From: Crocodylus rhombifer
Lineage: Eukaryota > Chordata > Crocodylia > Crocodylidae
NCBI GenBank assembly: GCA_038503035.1
Contig: JAVSML010025228.1
Coordinates: forward strand, 100,941 to 164,940
Reading direction: 5' to 3'
DNA: 64,000 nucleotides
Below are positions 32,012-42,830 of this stretch, piece after piece (position 1 is the stretch's first letter; every line of letters starts with the position of its first letter). Position numbers and translations under genes: made by a program. The notes under the pieces are model-generated. The model made no database searches and was not told the DNA's origin. It was given only the letters and a program-made list of their open reading frames with translations.

Positions 32012-32960
32012 GTTATATATTTTAGGGCACAGAAGACCACTACCATATTCACTGAAATCCAAGATGAGTTTTTTTTCCCCCTTCATCAATGGGGGAGGTG
32101 TGAGGGGGAAGTCTCATGTATAAGGATATGGGGCAGAAGTGCCTCAGGGGATAAGACTGCTAATCAGGCAGCAGCATCTTGCGGAAATGAGGTGGAGAAT
32201 ATGGCAGCAGTGCAAATGGGGGTTTAGGCATCAGTGAGGGTTGGAGATTGGGTAGGAGACAGGCAGCAGAGGCAAGGGGGGAAAGACAGCAGGGATGTAG
32301 GCGGAGGGGTGCAAGTGGTGGGGAAGCAAGGTGCAAGGGTCAGGCTGTCCCTCCAGTGGTTTGGAACAAATTTAAGATGACTCTAATACTTAGATATTAC
32401 ACACACAAAATTATAACAGATGCATAATTTTCCCTTTATACAATCTAATTGTTGGGGGTTGTTTTAAATTCAAAGTCATCTTGGATTTGGGTAAATATGA
32501 TATATCATTCTGCCTGCCTATCCCAATAATACAGATTATAACATTTAACCCATTATACATCTACTGAAATGAATGTGCTAGACTGAATGTACCTGATATC
32601 TTCTGATCTTGCAAGTTAAGCAATCCTATGTCTAGCTAGCACTGAGATGGAAACTGCCTTGTAGTATCAGGCACCACAAATACAAGCCAGGTAGTTGTGC
32701 CTGAACATTTGGCAAGTACTAAACCACAAAAACAGAATAAGTAGCAGGACTTTATTTCCCCATCATGATTGCTAAATGGGAATACCTGGCACCTCTTCCT
32801 AGAACCCAATAACATGTTATTAATTAGAGAGATTTATCCATGAAGACAGCCAAAGAGCATCAAGAGATGAAGGTAGTCCAATCTTTTACTCTTGTTAAAA
32901 ATACACCTTGACAAAATAGTTGGTATAGGCACTTAATTCAAATAGAATGGCATCATTTCT
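32012..32960. other. Intergenic, no gene recognised
   Basis: The part at 32060-32360 is G-rich with AGGCAGCAG-type short repeats. The rest is AT-rich and unassigned. Confidence 0.4.
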
Positions 32961-32964
32961 TAAT

Positions 32965-33420
32965 GCCTCAATTTATTACACCACAGGCCTTTTCTCTGAA
33001 CCCATGACATGCTCCACAAGTAGTCCTTCTTCTGGCCTTCTAGCCCATTCCACACCCAGTCCAACTTTGCCGCAGTAAAGCCTCCCTGCTACCCTTACAA
33101 CCATGCCTCTTAACTTGATAGGCCTCAATCTTCTTCCAGTACCTGCATGTACTTTATCCAGCTTCTCTCCAGCTTGGCCACAAGCTCCTCCCTCATATCT
33201 ATCACTCAGCCTCCAGCTCCTATTACCAAGGTGTTCAAAGGCTAATTGACTAGATCTCCCTGCTGCTGTGCTTATATAGCCAGGGGAGTGGGCTGAGCCT
33301 AGCCTGTGCTTGTGGCTTAAAGGCATAGACACCACTTTTCTCTCCCTTTTTCTGTAATGGAGCCAGGGGCCTCCCATTATATGTGCTTCAGGCAGGCTAA
33401 TTAGTGCTGTTGAATAATGA
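32965..33420 (-). mobile_element. LTR-like fragment
   Basis: On the - strand a TATA box (GGCTATATAAGCACAGC, near 33280) is followed about 300 bases later by AATAAA (about 32970), with a purine-rich leader between them. This is the layout of a retroviral-type LTR. The terminal TG and CA and a target duplication were not found, so the bounds are approximate, and a host gene's promoter is an alternative. Confidence 0.45.
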
Positions 33421-33935
33421 TGCCATTTAGTCTGCCACCAGTTAGCCTGCAGACAGAAGTGCAGCTCCTAGCCATAACTCAGAAAAATTTCTGCAAAGTG
33501 TTTGGTGTTACAAACCAAACCAAACACACAAGTTCACTGCTGGTTCTGTGGGGAGGAGAATCTAGCAGCTGGCTGGGATCCTGCAGCCAGGTTCTCATAG
33601 TAACTACCAGGTGCTCTGCCAGTGCTTGCTGTTTTCAGAATGGGAGGAGGTAAGACAGCAGAGGGAGTTTGTTCTTGGGACTCACCAGCCAATGCTGAAA
33701 GGTGCAGTGGGTGAACTGGAGCTCCCCCCATCTTCCCCCCCACACACACACACATCAGGGAGGCTCCAATAGACCCACCCCACCCTCCAGGAAGGGCTGA
33801 AAAAGCCCAAAACTGAACTCCCTCTGCTTCCGTCCCCACTCCCATTCTGAAAATAGGAGCAGCCCAGACACAAGTTACAGAAGATGGTACATTTGAAACA
33901 TCTTTATCTAATACCACATGCAGTGAGGAGGCAGA

Positions 33936-34031
33936 TTTTCACCCAATCAGCCATTTTTAAGCTGTCTGCAGACATGGACTTTTTGTTTGGTCACAGCTAT
34001 AAATTGCTTCTGTGGCCAGATTGGGTGAAAA
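33936..34031. repeat. Inverted repeat with 13-bp perfect core
   Basis: TTTTCACCCAATC at 33936-33948 and GATTGGGTGAAAA at 34019-34031 are exact complements, and matching extends imperfectly for about ten bases inward. It may be a small fold-back element. Confidence 0.6.
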
Positions 34032-34513
34032 TTGTAACTCCTGTTAGTTAGCTCAATTATGGCCCTGAAAGGATGTGGCTTTACTGCTTCTAAGTTAGTA
34101 AGTAGCAAGGTGAGCTTGATAGCACAACTTCCAGATCTAGTCAAACATGTAGACATGGACCAAGTCTCTTGTTGTGATGCATTCTTTAGTCCTCAATTCA
34201 TTTTTATGTTCTTTATCAACCACCTCTTTTTTCAATATCCTTTAAAAATGCCCTTTCAAATATTGACAAGGGTATCAATAAATCAGGGTGAGATTTTGAG
34301 GTTAACTTCATCATAAGTACAAGCAGCATTAGTGTGACAACAGTGCTGCCTGTACTACTATAGTTTTTTTGCTGTAGAGCAACAGTCAGCAACATTTCCC
34401 AACAGCTGGCCAGAATGACCCAATTTCAGTTTGAGGCAGCCTGGCACTACAACTTGTCAGTGCTGGTACGTGGGCAGCCAGTCCTGTGAGCCAATTAGGG
34501 ATCAATACTGCTG

Positions 34514-34658
34514 TATTCAGGTAGAAAACAGAATCAGAGAGAGCAATTAGAGTCCAGGGACAAACCAAGTCAAGAAACCAGGAGGGGGAGAGGTGACCAA
34601 AATCTATGAACAAAATTGAGCCAGGAAACCAGGAGGTCAGAAAGCATGTGGCAAACCC
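34514..34658 (-). repeat. Left copy of a 145-bp inverted repeat flanking the gypsy/CR1 block
   Basis: Its reverse complement matches 37052-37197 at about 90 percent identity (shared CTTGGTTTGTCCCTGGACTC, CTAATTGCTCTCTCTGATTC). The sequence, with repeated CCTGGTTTC phrases, resembles the U5/leader part of reptile gypsy LTRs, but this is a guess. Confidence 0.75.
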
Positions 34659-34889
34659 CTTTCAGGTAATATTGTCATTCTCTAAACACTCTCTGTAATG
34701 GCAAGTTCAAGGTCCAGGATTTCATAATTTTGTTCTCTTGAGAATAGCCTACAGAAGGCACATGGAGGTGGCATCTATTCTGGGCCCTACTCTGTAGCAC
34801 CAATTGTAGTTCTGGAGATGTTCATTTCCACCAGAAAGGCCTAGCATTGGCCTAGGGGAGCCAATACAGGGCCTGAGATAAAAACCTAC

Positions 34890-35202
34890 TTCAGGCACTC
34901 AAAGGCTCACTGGGCCTCAGGCTAATAGATCTGATTATGTTTACAAAGCTAAGTAGTGAGAGGGGGTCCGCATCTAGGCAAAATTGGTGAAGAACCACTG
35001 GTAAAAATTTGTGAACTCCAGAAAGCTCTGGAGCACCTTTACATTTACATACCTCCCATGGGTCAATTTTTAGACCTTCCTGGGTTAGGATAAAGCAAAG
35101 AAATTTGGTGGAAGTCTGGTTGAATGAACATTTCAAGCTTCACAAAAAGGCCATCTTGATGCAGTCACTTCAGCACTATGCAGACATGTGACAGATGTTT
35201 CA
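34890..35202 (-). pseudogene. Ty3/gypsy RT C-terminal part
   Basis: The - strand reads HVCIVLK..LHQDGLFVKLEMF, then QTSTKFLCFILTQEGLKIDP and GVHKFLPVVLHQFCLDADPL. This is the block HVxxVLxxLxxxxLxxKxxKCxFxxxxVxFLGxxLSxxGLxxDPxKV..FLGFxxFYR of gypsy reverse transcriptases. Key Gly residues are changed (FLCFIL for FLGFIL), and it is out of frame with the upstream RT. Confidence 0.75.
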
Positions 35203-36274
35203 TAGTTGGTAGGATCAGAAGGGACATGAGCAGATCATGAAGTCCGACCCCCTGCCATGGGCAGAAAAAAGTACTGGGGTTAAACGACCCCAGCAAGGTG
35301 TTTGTCTAGCCTCCTCTTAAAGACCCCCAGGGTAGGAGCCAGCACCACTTCTCTTGGAAGTTGGCTCCAGATCCTAGCCACCCTGACAGTGAAGTAGCGC
35401 CTCCTGATATCTAGCCCGAATCTACCCTCTGCCAGCTTGTGACCATTATTCCTGGTCACTCTGGGAAGTGCTCAGGGAAACAGGGACTTCCCCAGTGCTG
35501 GTCCCCCTGACTAGTTTGTAAATGGCCACTAGATCCCCCCTCAGCCTTCTCTTGTGGAGGCTGAACAGGTTCAGGTCCCGTAGCCTCTCCTTGTAGGGCC
35601 TGCCCTGCTGCCCCCTGATCATGTGAGTGGCCCTCCTCTGGACCCTCTCCATGTTGTCCACATCCCTCTTGAAGTGCGGCGTCCAGAACTGGATACAGTA
35701 CTCCAACTGCAGCCTGACCAGTGCCGCATAGAGGGAGAGGATTACCACTTTGGACCTGCTCAACATTCATCTGTGGATGCATGACAAGGTATGGTAGGCC
35801 TTCCTGACCGCATCCTCACACTGCCGGCCCATGTTCATCTTGGCATCAATAATGACTCCAAGATTCTTTTCTGCCTCTGCACTGACGAGAAGGAAGTTCC
35901 ACAGCCTGTAGGTATGGTGCTGGTTCTTCCTCCCCAGGTGCATCACATTGCACTTGTCAGTGTTGAAACCCATGCTGTTTTCATCCGCCCACCCTTGTAA
36001 CCTGTCTAGGTCTGATTTCAGTCTATTCCTTCCCTCTAGCATGCCCACTTCTCCCCACATCTTAGTGTCATCAGCAAATTTGAACAGAGTGCTTTTTACC
36101 TCCTCGTCCAAGTCACTGATGAAGATGTTGAATAGCGTCGGTCTGAGGACCAAGCCCTGGGGGACCCCACTGCCCACATCCCTCCAGGTGGAAAATCACC
36201 CATCCACCACCTGTTGTTCAGGGTCTTTTGAGAAGATTAGGATGTTGGCCAAGCAGGTAATGACAAACTGGTCC
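35203..36274 (-). mobile_element. CR1 LINE nested in the gypsy remnant
   Basis: The 3' end (TTTCATAG, then GGATCAGAAGGGACATGAGCAG) lies at 35203, and the element runs leftward in - strand sense from the assembly gap. Two frames cover the RT: SGVPQGLVLRPTLFNIFISD and FADDTKMW (intact FADD) at 36177-35767, then RLQLEYCIQFWTPHFKRDVD and LFSLHKRRLRGDLVAIYK at 35766-35446. They are separated by one frameshift or stop near 35767. This is the only CR1 copy here that keeps the FADDT catalytic pair. The 5' part is lost in the gap. Confidence 0.9.
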
Positions 36275-36672
36275 NNNNNNNNNNNNNNNNNNNNNNNNNN
36301 NNNNNNNNNNNNNNNNNNNNNNNNNNNNNNNNNNNNNNNNNNNNNNNNNNNNNNNNNNNNNNNNNNNNNNNNNNNNNNNNNNNNNNNNNNNNNNNNNNNN
36401 NNNNNNNNNNNNNNNNNNNNNNNNNNNNNNNNNNNNNNNNNNNNNNNNNNNNNNNNNNNNNNNNNNNNNNNNNNNNNNNNNNNNNNNNNNNNNNNNNNNN
36501 NNNNNNNNNNNNNNNNNNNNNNNNNNNNNNNNNNNNNNNNNNNNNNNNNNNNNNNNNNNNNNNNNNNNNNNNNNNNNNNNNNNNNNNNNNNNNNNNNNNN
36601 NNNNNNNNNNNNNNNNNNNNNNNNNNNNNNNNNNNNNNNNNNNNNNNNNNNNNNNNNNNNNNNNNNNNNNNN
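36275..36672. other. Assembly gap, 398 N
   Basis: The gap lies at the border between CR1 and gypsy RT sequence, a typical place for an assembly to collapse on repeats. Any open frame spanning it is meaningless. Confidence 0.99.
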
Positions 36673-37000
36673 TTTTAAATAAATTCCCATATTATCCACC
36701 TGGGCCAGGTTCACCTGAAGGTACTCTTGGAGGGCAGCTAGTTCTGTTTTAGACATGACTTACTGATGTACCCCACACTGATTTTTGTACCAGCCTGTGT
36801 GGGGATGGTCTTTGAAATTCTTTTCTCAAAGATATCAACATAGTCTTAGTATTTCTGGAGAAGTCTGGGTACTGCCCCAGGAGGCAGAGTCCCTGCAGAA
36901 TGGTATCTATTAAGATTCCTGCCTGAATCGTTGTGAATAGACTTCTAGTGCTTCCAACAGTGTTGTGTGCAATAACCAAAGGTAAAATAGACCTCACAAG
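36673..37000 (-). pseudogene. Ty3/gypsy RT start
   Basis: The - strand shows YPDFSRNTKTMLISLRKEF..SPHRL, equivalent to the YHDFxDVFxxxxAxxLPPHR block before RT. Then, in another frame, MSKTELAALQEYLQVNLAQ matches LSxxELAALxEYLxxNLAxG, the first RT helix. Continuation is lost in the gap. Confidence 0.65.
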
Positions 37001-37051
37001 TTTTCTATTGGACTAAGAGGTCATGATGGGCAAACTAGGGTACCCTCATGT

Positions 37052-37197
37052 GGGTTTGCTACATGCTTTCTGACTTCTTGGTTTCCTGGCTCAATTTTGT
37101 TCATAGACTTTGCTCACCTCTCCACCTCCTGGTTTCTTGACTTGGTTTGTCCCTGGACTCTAATTGCTCTCTCTGATTCTGTTTCCTACATGAATAT
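37052..37197 (+). repeat. Right copy of the 145-bp inverted repeat
   Basis: Inverted partner of 34514-34658. It sits between gypsy protease and RT, where no such sequence belongs, so it marks an insertion or rearrangement. Confidence 0.75.
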
Positions 37198-37269
37198 AGG
37201 GGGTAATGCAGAAACTAGACTGCTCCAAAGCAAAGTTTATCCCAGTGCCTGTGGATTTCCACATCATGA

Positions 37270-37420
37270 ATGGTGGTTTCCTACTCCTTGGACCAGGAAA
37301 AAAAGCGAGTCCTGTATGGTCTCAATTGTTTTTGGCCTGGACTATTGTCATAAGGAAGTTTATATGGCTTGGGCAACAGCATTGTCAGTGAAATTGCAGC
37401 TGACCCAGAGTCCAGCAGGT
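37270..37420 (-). pseudogene. Retropepsin-like protease of the gypsy element
   Basis: The - strand reads INYLLDSGSAAISLTMLLP. LLDSGSA is the active-site motif (D-S/T-G) of retroviral-type aspartic proteases. The domain lies between a zinc-knuckle gag and RT, as expected for Ty3/gypsy. It is in a short open stretch only. Confidence 0.65.
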
Positions 37421-37559
37421 AGTTAATGCCAGAAGCTTGAGGGTTCATCTTGGGATTTGTAGGTGGACAGAGGGTGCCTGAGGGTCTGATAAACCAGGCT
37501 TGTTGTGGATTTCAGTTGCTGGGCATGATTTGGGTTTGTTCTGACCCCAAGCCAACCCT

Positions 37560-38160
37560 TCTTATAGGGCCTGGGGTGGCACACGTCCTACATCCTTCGT
37601 TGTGGGGCAGTTGGCAAGCATATGCCCTGAGCTCTCACAGTAGAAGCACACATTGTGCTGAAAACATGATTCCCACTCATCTGGAGTGAAGTGATAGCAC
37701 TCTTCCCTCCATCCCCACCCCCCCACCGCCCCTTTTACCTGCATGGGTTCAGGAGTATGGATATCTGGACAGGAGCAAGGAGAGGGAAAAAGGAACCCTT
37801 CTTTTTCTCCTTTCCTGAGGGTGATGGCCAATGCAGATTACTGAACCTACAAAGTCATCAAATTGGGGAGGGGGAGGGGAGGGGGGAGGAACTTCCACCC
37901 TGGTGAGTTCACCACAGTAAAACTACTAGAATTGGGCCAGTTGCTTTCAGTTGGTGTCTACCTTGTAGCAGGAGAAGAGAGAAGCATAGGTGGCAGCTGT
38001 AGTCTGCCCTGGTGGAGGCTCTGCAATGTGGATTTCATCGTCTGGTGGAGGTCATCATACATAATTAAGAAGGCTTGGGAATGCCTCCCAGTTCTGGAGG
38101 ATGAGATTGCTGTGCTCCAAGAATGGGGAGGTCCAGTCCAAGGCTTCCCCTCATAGGAAG
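37560..38160 (-). pseudogene. Gypsy gag with a zinc knuckle
   Basis: Near 37640 the - strand reads CFYCESSGHMLANCP, a CX2CX4HX4C zinc knuckle for RNA binding. Upstream (about 38160-38050), fragments such as VNLVISFL.GEALDWTSPFLE match the retrotransposon gag core (KVxFVISLLTGxALxWAxPLWE). Frames change several times between the two, so it is a pseudogene. Confidence 0.65.
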
Positions 38161-38409
38161 CTTATCACAAGGTTCACCTTGGTTTGGTCAGTGGAGTAAG
38201 TGCTTAGCTGTGCCAAAAACAGAGGTGGCATTGAGAAACCCCCAGAATGCTACTGGTTTCCATCATACCCTTTGTGTAATGGTAGAGAGGCATGGGGCTC
38301 CACAGAGCTGGGTCTAGACAACAGTGTTCTCTTCTTGTAACTGCTGTGCTTCCTTGAACTAGCGTTGGCTGTTCTTTTGATAGTAGACAACCTTGGATTG
38401 GAGGGTCTA

Positions 38410-39205
38410 GTTCACAGCACTTGGCTGCAATGCTTCTCCCCCCCTACCTCGCAGTGTGGATTAAGTGCCCCCCTCCCCACCCCCCCCAGATCCATAGACT
38501 AGAACCATGTAGACTGGATCTGGGCTGTAGACTACAGGATTCTGACCCCTGTTAGGGTAGCTCAAGAGTATCAAGGCAGCTGCTATGTTTTACTTTAAAT
38601 TGAAGCACTTTGGTAAAAAAATAACAGCATTTGTGAATCTCAGTAAATTATAAATTTAGGAGATAGAGAATTTAGCGAAGTACAGTTATATGAGAAGAAC
38701 ATTAGGTCAAAGGCAATACAGGAAATATTTGGGAAAGTTGTAAAGGAAGGCTATTTTTAAGCCATACATTTTAGCTTTGCCTCTGTCACAGATGGTGGGA
38801 GACTGCCTTTCTGCTCCTTCCTAGCCTCTTTACTTACAACCCTCTCTTGTCTCAGGCTCCTAGCCATCATGTTATTTGGGGGGAAAAAAATCACAGTATT
38901 TTCAACTCTCAGACTGGTCTGGAGCTGCAGTTGTATCAGCAGAGATAACCTACTAGGTTCAAGTCCTGTAGGACAGTTCCCTCCAGAAGCAGTGACAGTG
39001 AATAGATAGCCTCCAAAAAGCAGAGTTTTATTTATATAGAACAAAAGTGTTTCAGAAACAAGGAAAAGACTACACCTATCTAGCTCTTCCTAAGGCTTAC
39101 CAGCTCTTACATTTTGGAAGGCCCAATTCTTAGCATGCCTCTGCAGAGCCTCTCTCTATCTTGCTCGTTCACTCTCTGCCAGTTTGTCACCCTAGATAGC
39201 TGCTG
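38410..39205. other. Intergenic, may hold the gypsy 5' LTR
   Basis: C-rich runs at 38437-38500, then ordinary non-coding sequence. A gypsy LTR is expected upstream of gag but cannot be delimited. Confidence 0.35.
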
Positions 39206-39209
39206 ACAA

Positions 39210-40418
39210 GTGCCAAATAGGGCTATGCAAAATGGCAGCATTCCATTTTGACCAGTGTTTCGACAGAACAGCATTTCAAATCTTGTTTCGATTCAAAACA
39301 GCTGTTCCATGTTGTTCTGTCAAAACGGTGAAACTGTTTCAGTGTTTTGCCCATAGGATATAATGGGGAAGGACAGAACAGCCTATACCTTTGTCATTTC
39401 TGGTTTGATTTGAATGAAACTTGCAGGAATGGTAGGCCCTTCTGGGTACATGAAGCCTGCCAAGTTTCAAGGAGATAGGTGCAGAGAGTTTGGGGAAACG
39501 GGACCCAAATCCTTGAAAGCAAAACTTGTGTCCCGTGTATGTGTTAAGCCACAGTGGGGTCAAAACTGCAGGCCTGCTAGCCCCTGGTGAGGCCACAAAG
39601 CCTGCCAAGTGCTTTGGATTCTGGGGCCCTGCACTTCTAGCTGCTGACAGGAACTGTGTCTGTCTTGGGGCATGGGGGTGGGTGGGAAACTACTGCAGGC
39701 CTGGCTGCTAGCCCCCGCTGCAGCCATGTAGCCTGCCAGCTGTTAAAGAGATAGGTGCAGGGGGAGTTCTGGGGCCCTGCACCCCTAGCTGCTGACAGGC
39801 AAAACTCATGACATGGGTGCTTCTGCAGCTGACTGTCTCTGTCTTGGGGCAGAAGCAGTTCCCAGATCTGTATTGATTGTTTTCTCTGCTTTGACTGTGG
39901 TTTGGTAGGTGTTAATCCATGCTTTCAAGGTTTTTGGGTACAGTTTCCCCAAACCCCCTGCACCTATCTCCTTGAAACTTAGTACACTTTGTGGCCCCAG
40001 CAGGGGCTAGCATGCTTGCAGTTTTGATCCCACTGTGGCTTAACACGTACACGTGAAACAAGTTTTGCATTCAAAATTTGGGGTACAGTTTCCCTGAACT
40101 CCCTGCATACATCTCCTTGAAACTTGGCAGATTTCATGCCCTCAGAAGGGGCTACTATTCCTGCATAGTTCATGCAAATCAGGCCAAAACGTCAGCTGCT
40201 CTGACTTCCCATCCCCCGTGAAACGTTAAACAGCATCAAAATGGACTTTCTGTTTTGATGGAATGGAATGGAACAGCTGTTTCGACTCAAAATGAAATTC
40301 AAGATGTAACACTGTTCTGTCGAACCGCTCAAAGTCAAGGCAAAACAGAACGGTGCCGTTTCGCACAGCCCTAGTCGAAACAAATGGTGGTGAAATTTCG
40401 CACCGCCCCAGTGCCAAA
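39210..40418. mobile_element. Long fold-back hAT-like element, 1193 bp
   Basis: The element 39218-40410 is flanked by a perfect 8-bp target duplication, GTGCCAAA (39210-39217 and 40411-40418). The ends are TAGGGCTATGCAAAATGG and, in reverse complement, TGGGGCGGTGCGAAATTTC. Long subterminal inverted repeats (about 250 bp each, rich in TTTCGAC / GTCGAAAC and AACAGCTGTTC) can pair. The middle carries inverted copies of CCAAGTTTCAAGGAGATAGG / CCTATCTCCTTGAAACTT. The right end has a second terminus nested inside it (CTAGGGCTGTGCGAAACGG near 40375). No transposase is encoded. Confidence 0.85.
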
Positions 40419-40419
40419 T

Positions 40420-42830
40420 TACTTTTAATGTTTTGGTATTCTTTTTATCTCAAGCTTCTACCATGTTCATTTGAGATGGGATCCGTCAAGCTAACAGTTT
40501 GCCCCACTGTCTTTCAGGTGGGTGTTCAGGTGTCCATATCCAGATCTATTGCATGGCTTTCCCATTTGCTCCTACTTGCTCTTTATTAATCAGAACAATT
40601 CTGTAAATTCTAACAACCCATCGTAGTGATGAACTATCTTTATCTTGGTAGCCAGCTAATGAGGAAGCTAGGCCATTAGTACGTACGTGTTCACAGATTA
40701 ATACAGAACAGGATAATTTGCTCAGGATAATTTGCTACACTATTTTACTTATACTGTAAGTATCTCAGCATAGTTAAAGCAGTACAAGTTCCCTCTGCTT
40801 GTGCAGATGCAGTTAAACTGATATCGGAGTATGTGCACCAGTACAGATATTCCTGTATGGAAAGCTGAATGAGCCACCCTTGTATAAGCCTTTTCAACAT
40901 GATGTATCTACATTAACAGAAGGCCTTTAAGGGGTTTAACTATTTTAGTGATAAACAAAAATCACTCACTTAAGCAAAATGATATAACTTCTGCCTAAAC
41001 CCCAAAGCATGAAATTTAATATTCATTACAGCTATTTTTAGAGCAACAACAATTATAACTCTGGGTAAAATAATTATAGTGTGGATAAATTAAGTAGCTG
41101 TTATATGGAACAGCACATCCCTGGACATGGAAAAGAAATGAAGTTTATTCCCTGGTTAAAGAAAAATACCAGGAAATACACAAAAATAACAGAGGCACTA
41201 AATGAACATCCCAGAATGGTAAAAGCTATTGTGTGAAGAGAGGACAAAGAGCAAAGTGGCATTTGATAAACCTGAATAAAAAATAAATCTCTCCTTATTT
41301 GCTCTGGAGATTCCTTTTTTATGCCAACACAATATATCTTTGAAACTTTCACCATAAAGTGCCACAGTGTAAAAGGGAGACAGGCATGTTTATTTATCTG
41401 CAGTCCAGTGTCTGCCTGGGATAAGTTCTGGTCTGTTTAGAAGTGCTGCGATAGCAAATACATCTCCCAGCCCCATTGAGGGGAGTGCTGTGATGGAATT
41501 TCTGAGTGGCGCAAGTCCCACAAGGGGTATGCAAACCCTATGTGGATCTGATGCTGTCACAGGGCCAGCTCTGAGGGCTGCTGCTCTTTGCAGGGTGCAA
41601 AACTATTCACAGCAAAAGGCAGAACAATTTAAAATAGGGGGTTTTTCCTCTGATCTTTCTGAACCTGGAAATATGCCCATTTTACAAAAAAAAATTTCCA
41701 GGGTCCATGAACAAGCCACTTTCTGACTTAAAAGAAATCTGTTCTGAGCAACAAAAGAATGTAGAACTCAAAGCTGTAACCGAAAGAGAAATTGGGGTGT
41801 CCACACTTCTGATGCAAAAGTGGCCAATGGGTGAAATTTTATGGGAAGTGCAAAATAAGCACCCAACATGAAACATCAGAAAAGCATTGAAATACAAGCA
41901 TTGAAAGTATTGAAATCCTTAACTACAGGGCAGTACCAGTATGGTACAGCCTCCAGATATCTCCAGTCACTCTATCAATGCTATCACAGAAGAATCACAT
42001 GCTAATTTACCTAATGTTAATATATTCATCTCCCTGATTACTTCAGATCCTGGCTTCTCGCCTGAAACCACCCATGGGTGCATGGCTTTGTGCTATGGAT
42101 ACCTGTCTGTTAGAAGCTTAGCTGAGACCACTAAAGTAGTTTCATGCAGGCTGCTGAAGAGCTTTTAAAACCAGTCAGTCACTGACTCAATCTACATACA
42201 GAGAGAGGTCAAAGTCTGATTTCTGCAGTTCCCTGTGTCCAGATCTTCATTTAATGTATCTTCACTGGCAGCAGATATTTTTTAATACCTCCTCCTCCTC
42301 ATTAGCCAATATTCTTCCCACAAGAAACTCTAACTTTCTTTTGGGCCAAAATAAGGCTTTTTCTTAGAGCAGCCAGTGAGTGCCTGCAGGAGTTTGCTAG
42401 CTGTTTCCCTAATTATAACATTATTTTGCAGATGGATAGCTCCCAAAAATAATCTACTTTCATAGCCCCCTGCCAAGTAAATATTATGTCCAGTTCTGAG
42501 ATAAGGAAACCAAGTCAAGCAGTGAAACACAATCTCTCAGGGAATCCTAAAGATCATGGAAGTACTGATCCCCAGCACCAGCTTAGGTCCTCCACAGGTA
42601 AAGTGAGGGGATCTAGGGAGCCATTGACAGACTCAACATTGGGCTGCAGCACAGTCACATTGCAAGTGTGGTTTCAGCCTGTGGATGGAGCAGTAACTAT
42701 AAACACTTGGTGCCACTTACAGAGGATCTTGGAACCACTGGCTCTCCAGTAACATAAATGTCACAGTAGGATTCATGGCTAAGCACAATGTAACCCCATC
42801 CCCTCCATATGAGATGTTCTTTGGAAATAT
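40420..42830. other. Intergenic, no gene recognised
   Basis: Mostly AT-rich, with scattered short frames that have no family motifs. Nothing supports a gene. Confidence 0.4.

Larger units (their letters stand above)
34660..38400 (-). mobile_element. Ty3/gypsy retrotransposon remnant, with nested CR1
   Basis: On the - strand, gag (38160-37560), protease (37420-37270), the start of RT (37000-36673) and a later RT part (35200-34890) appear in the correct order. Between the two RT parts lie an assembly gap and a CR1 (35203-36274). The element is broken by many stops. A 145-bp inverted repeat (37052-37197) intrudes between protease and RT, so the element has been rearranged as well as interrupted. 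Both LTRs are unresolved. Confidence 0.75.

Noticed and set aside
35948..36756. Long frames spanning the run of N
   Set aside because: They exist only because N codons are not read as stops.
41101..41355. 84-codon hydrophobic frame on the - strand
   Set aside because: AT-rich DNA gives Phe/Ile-rich translation by chance, and no acceptor or donor was found around it.
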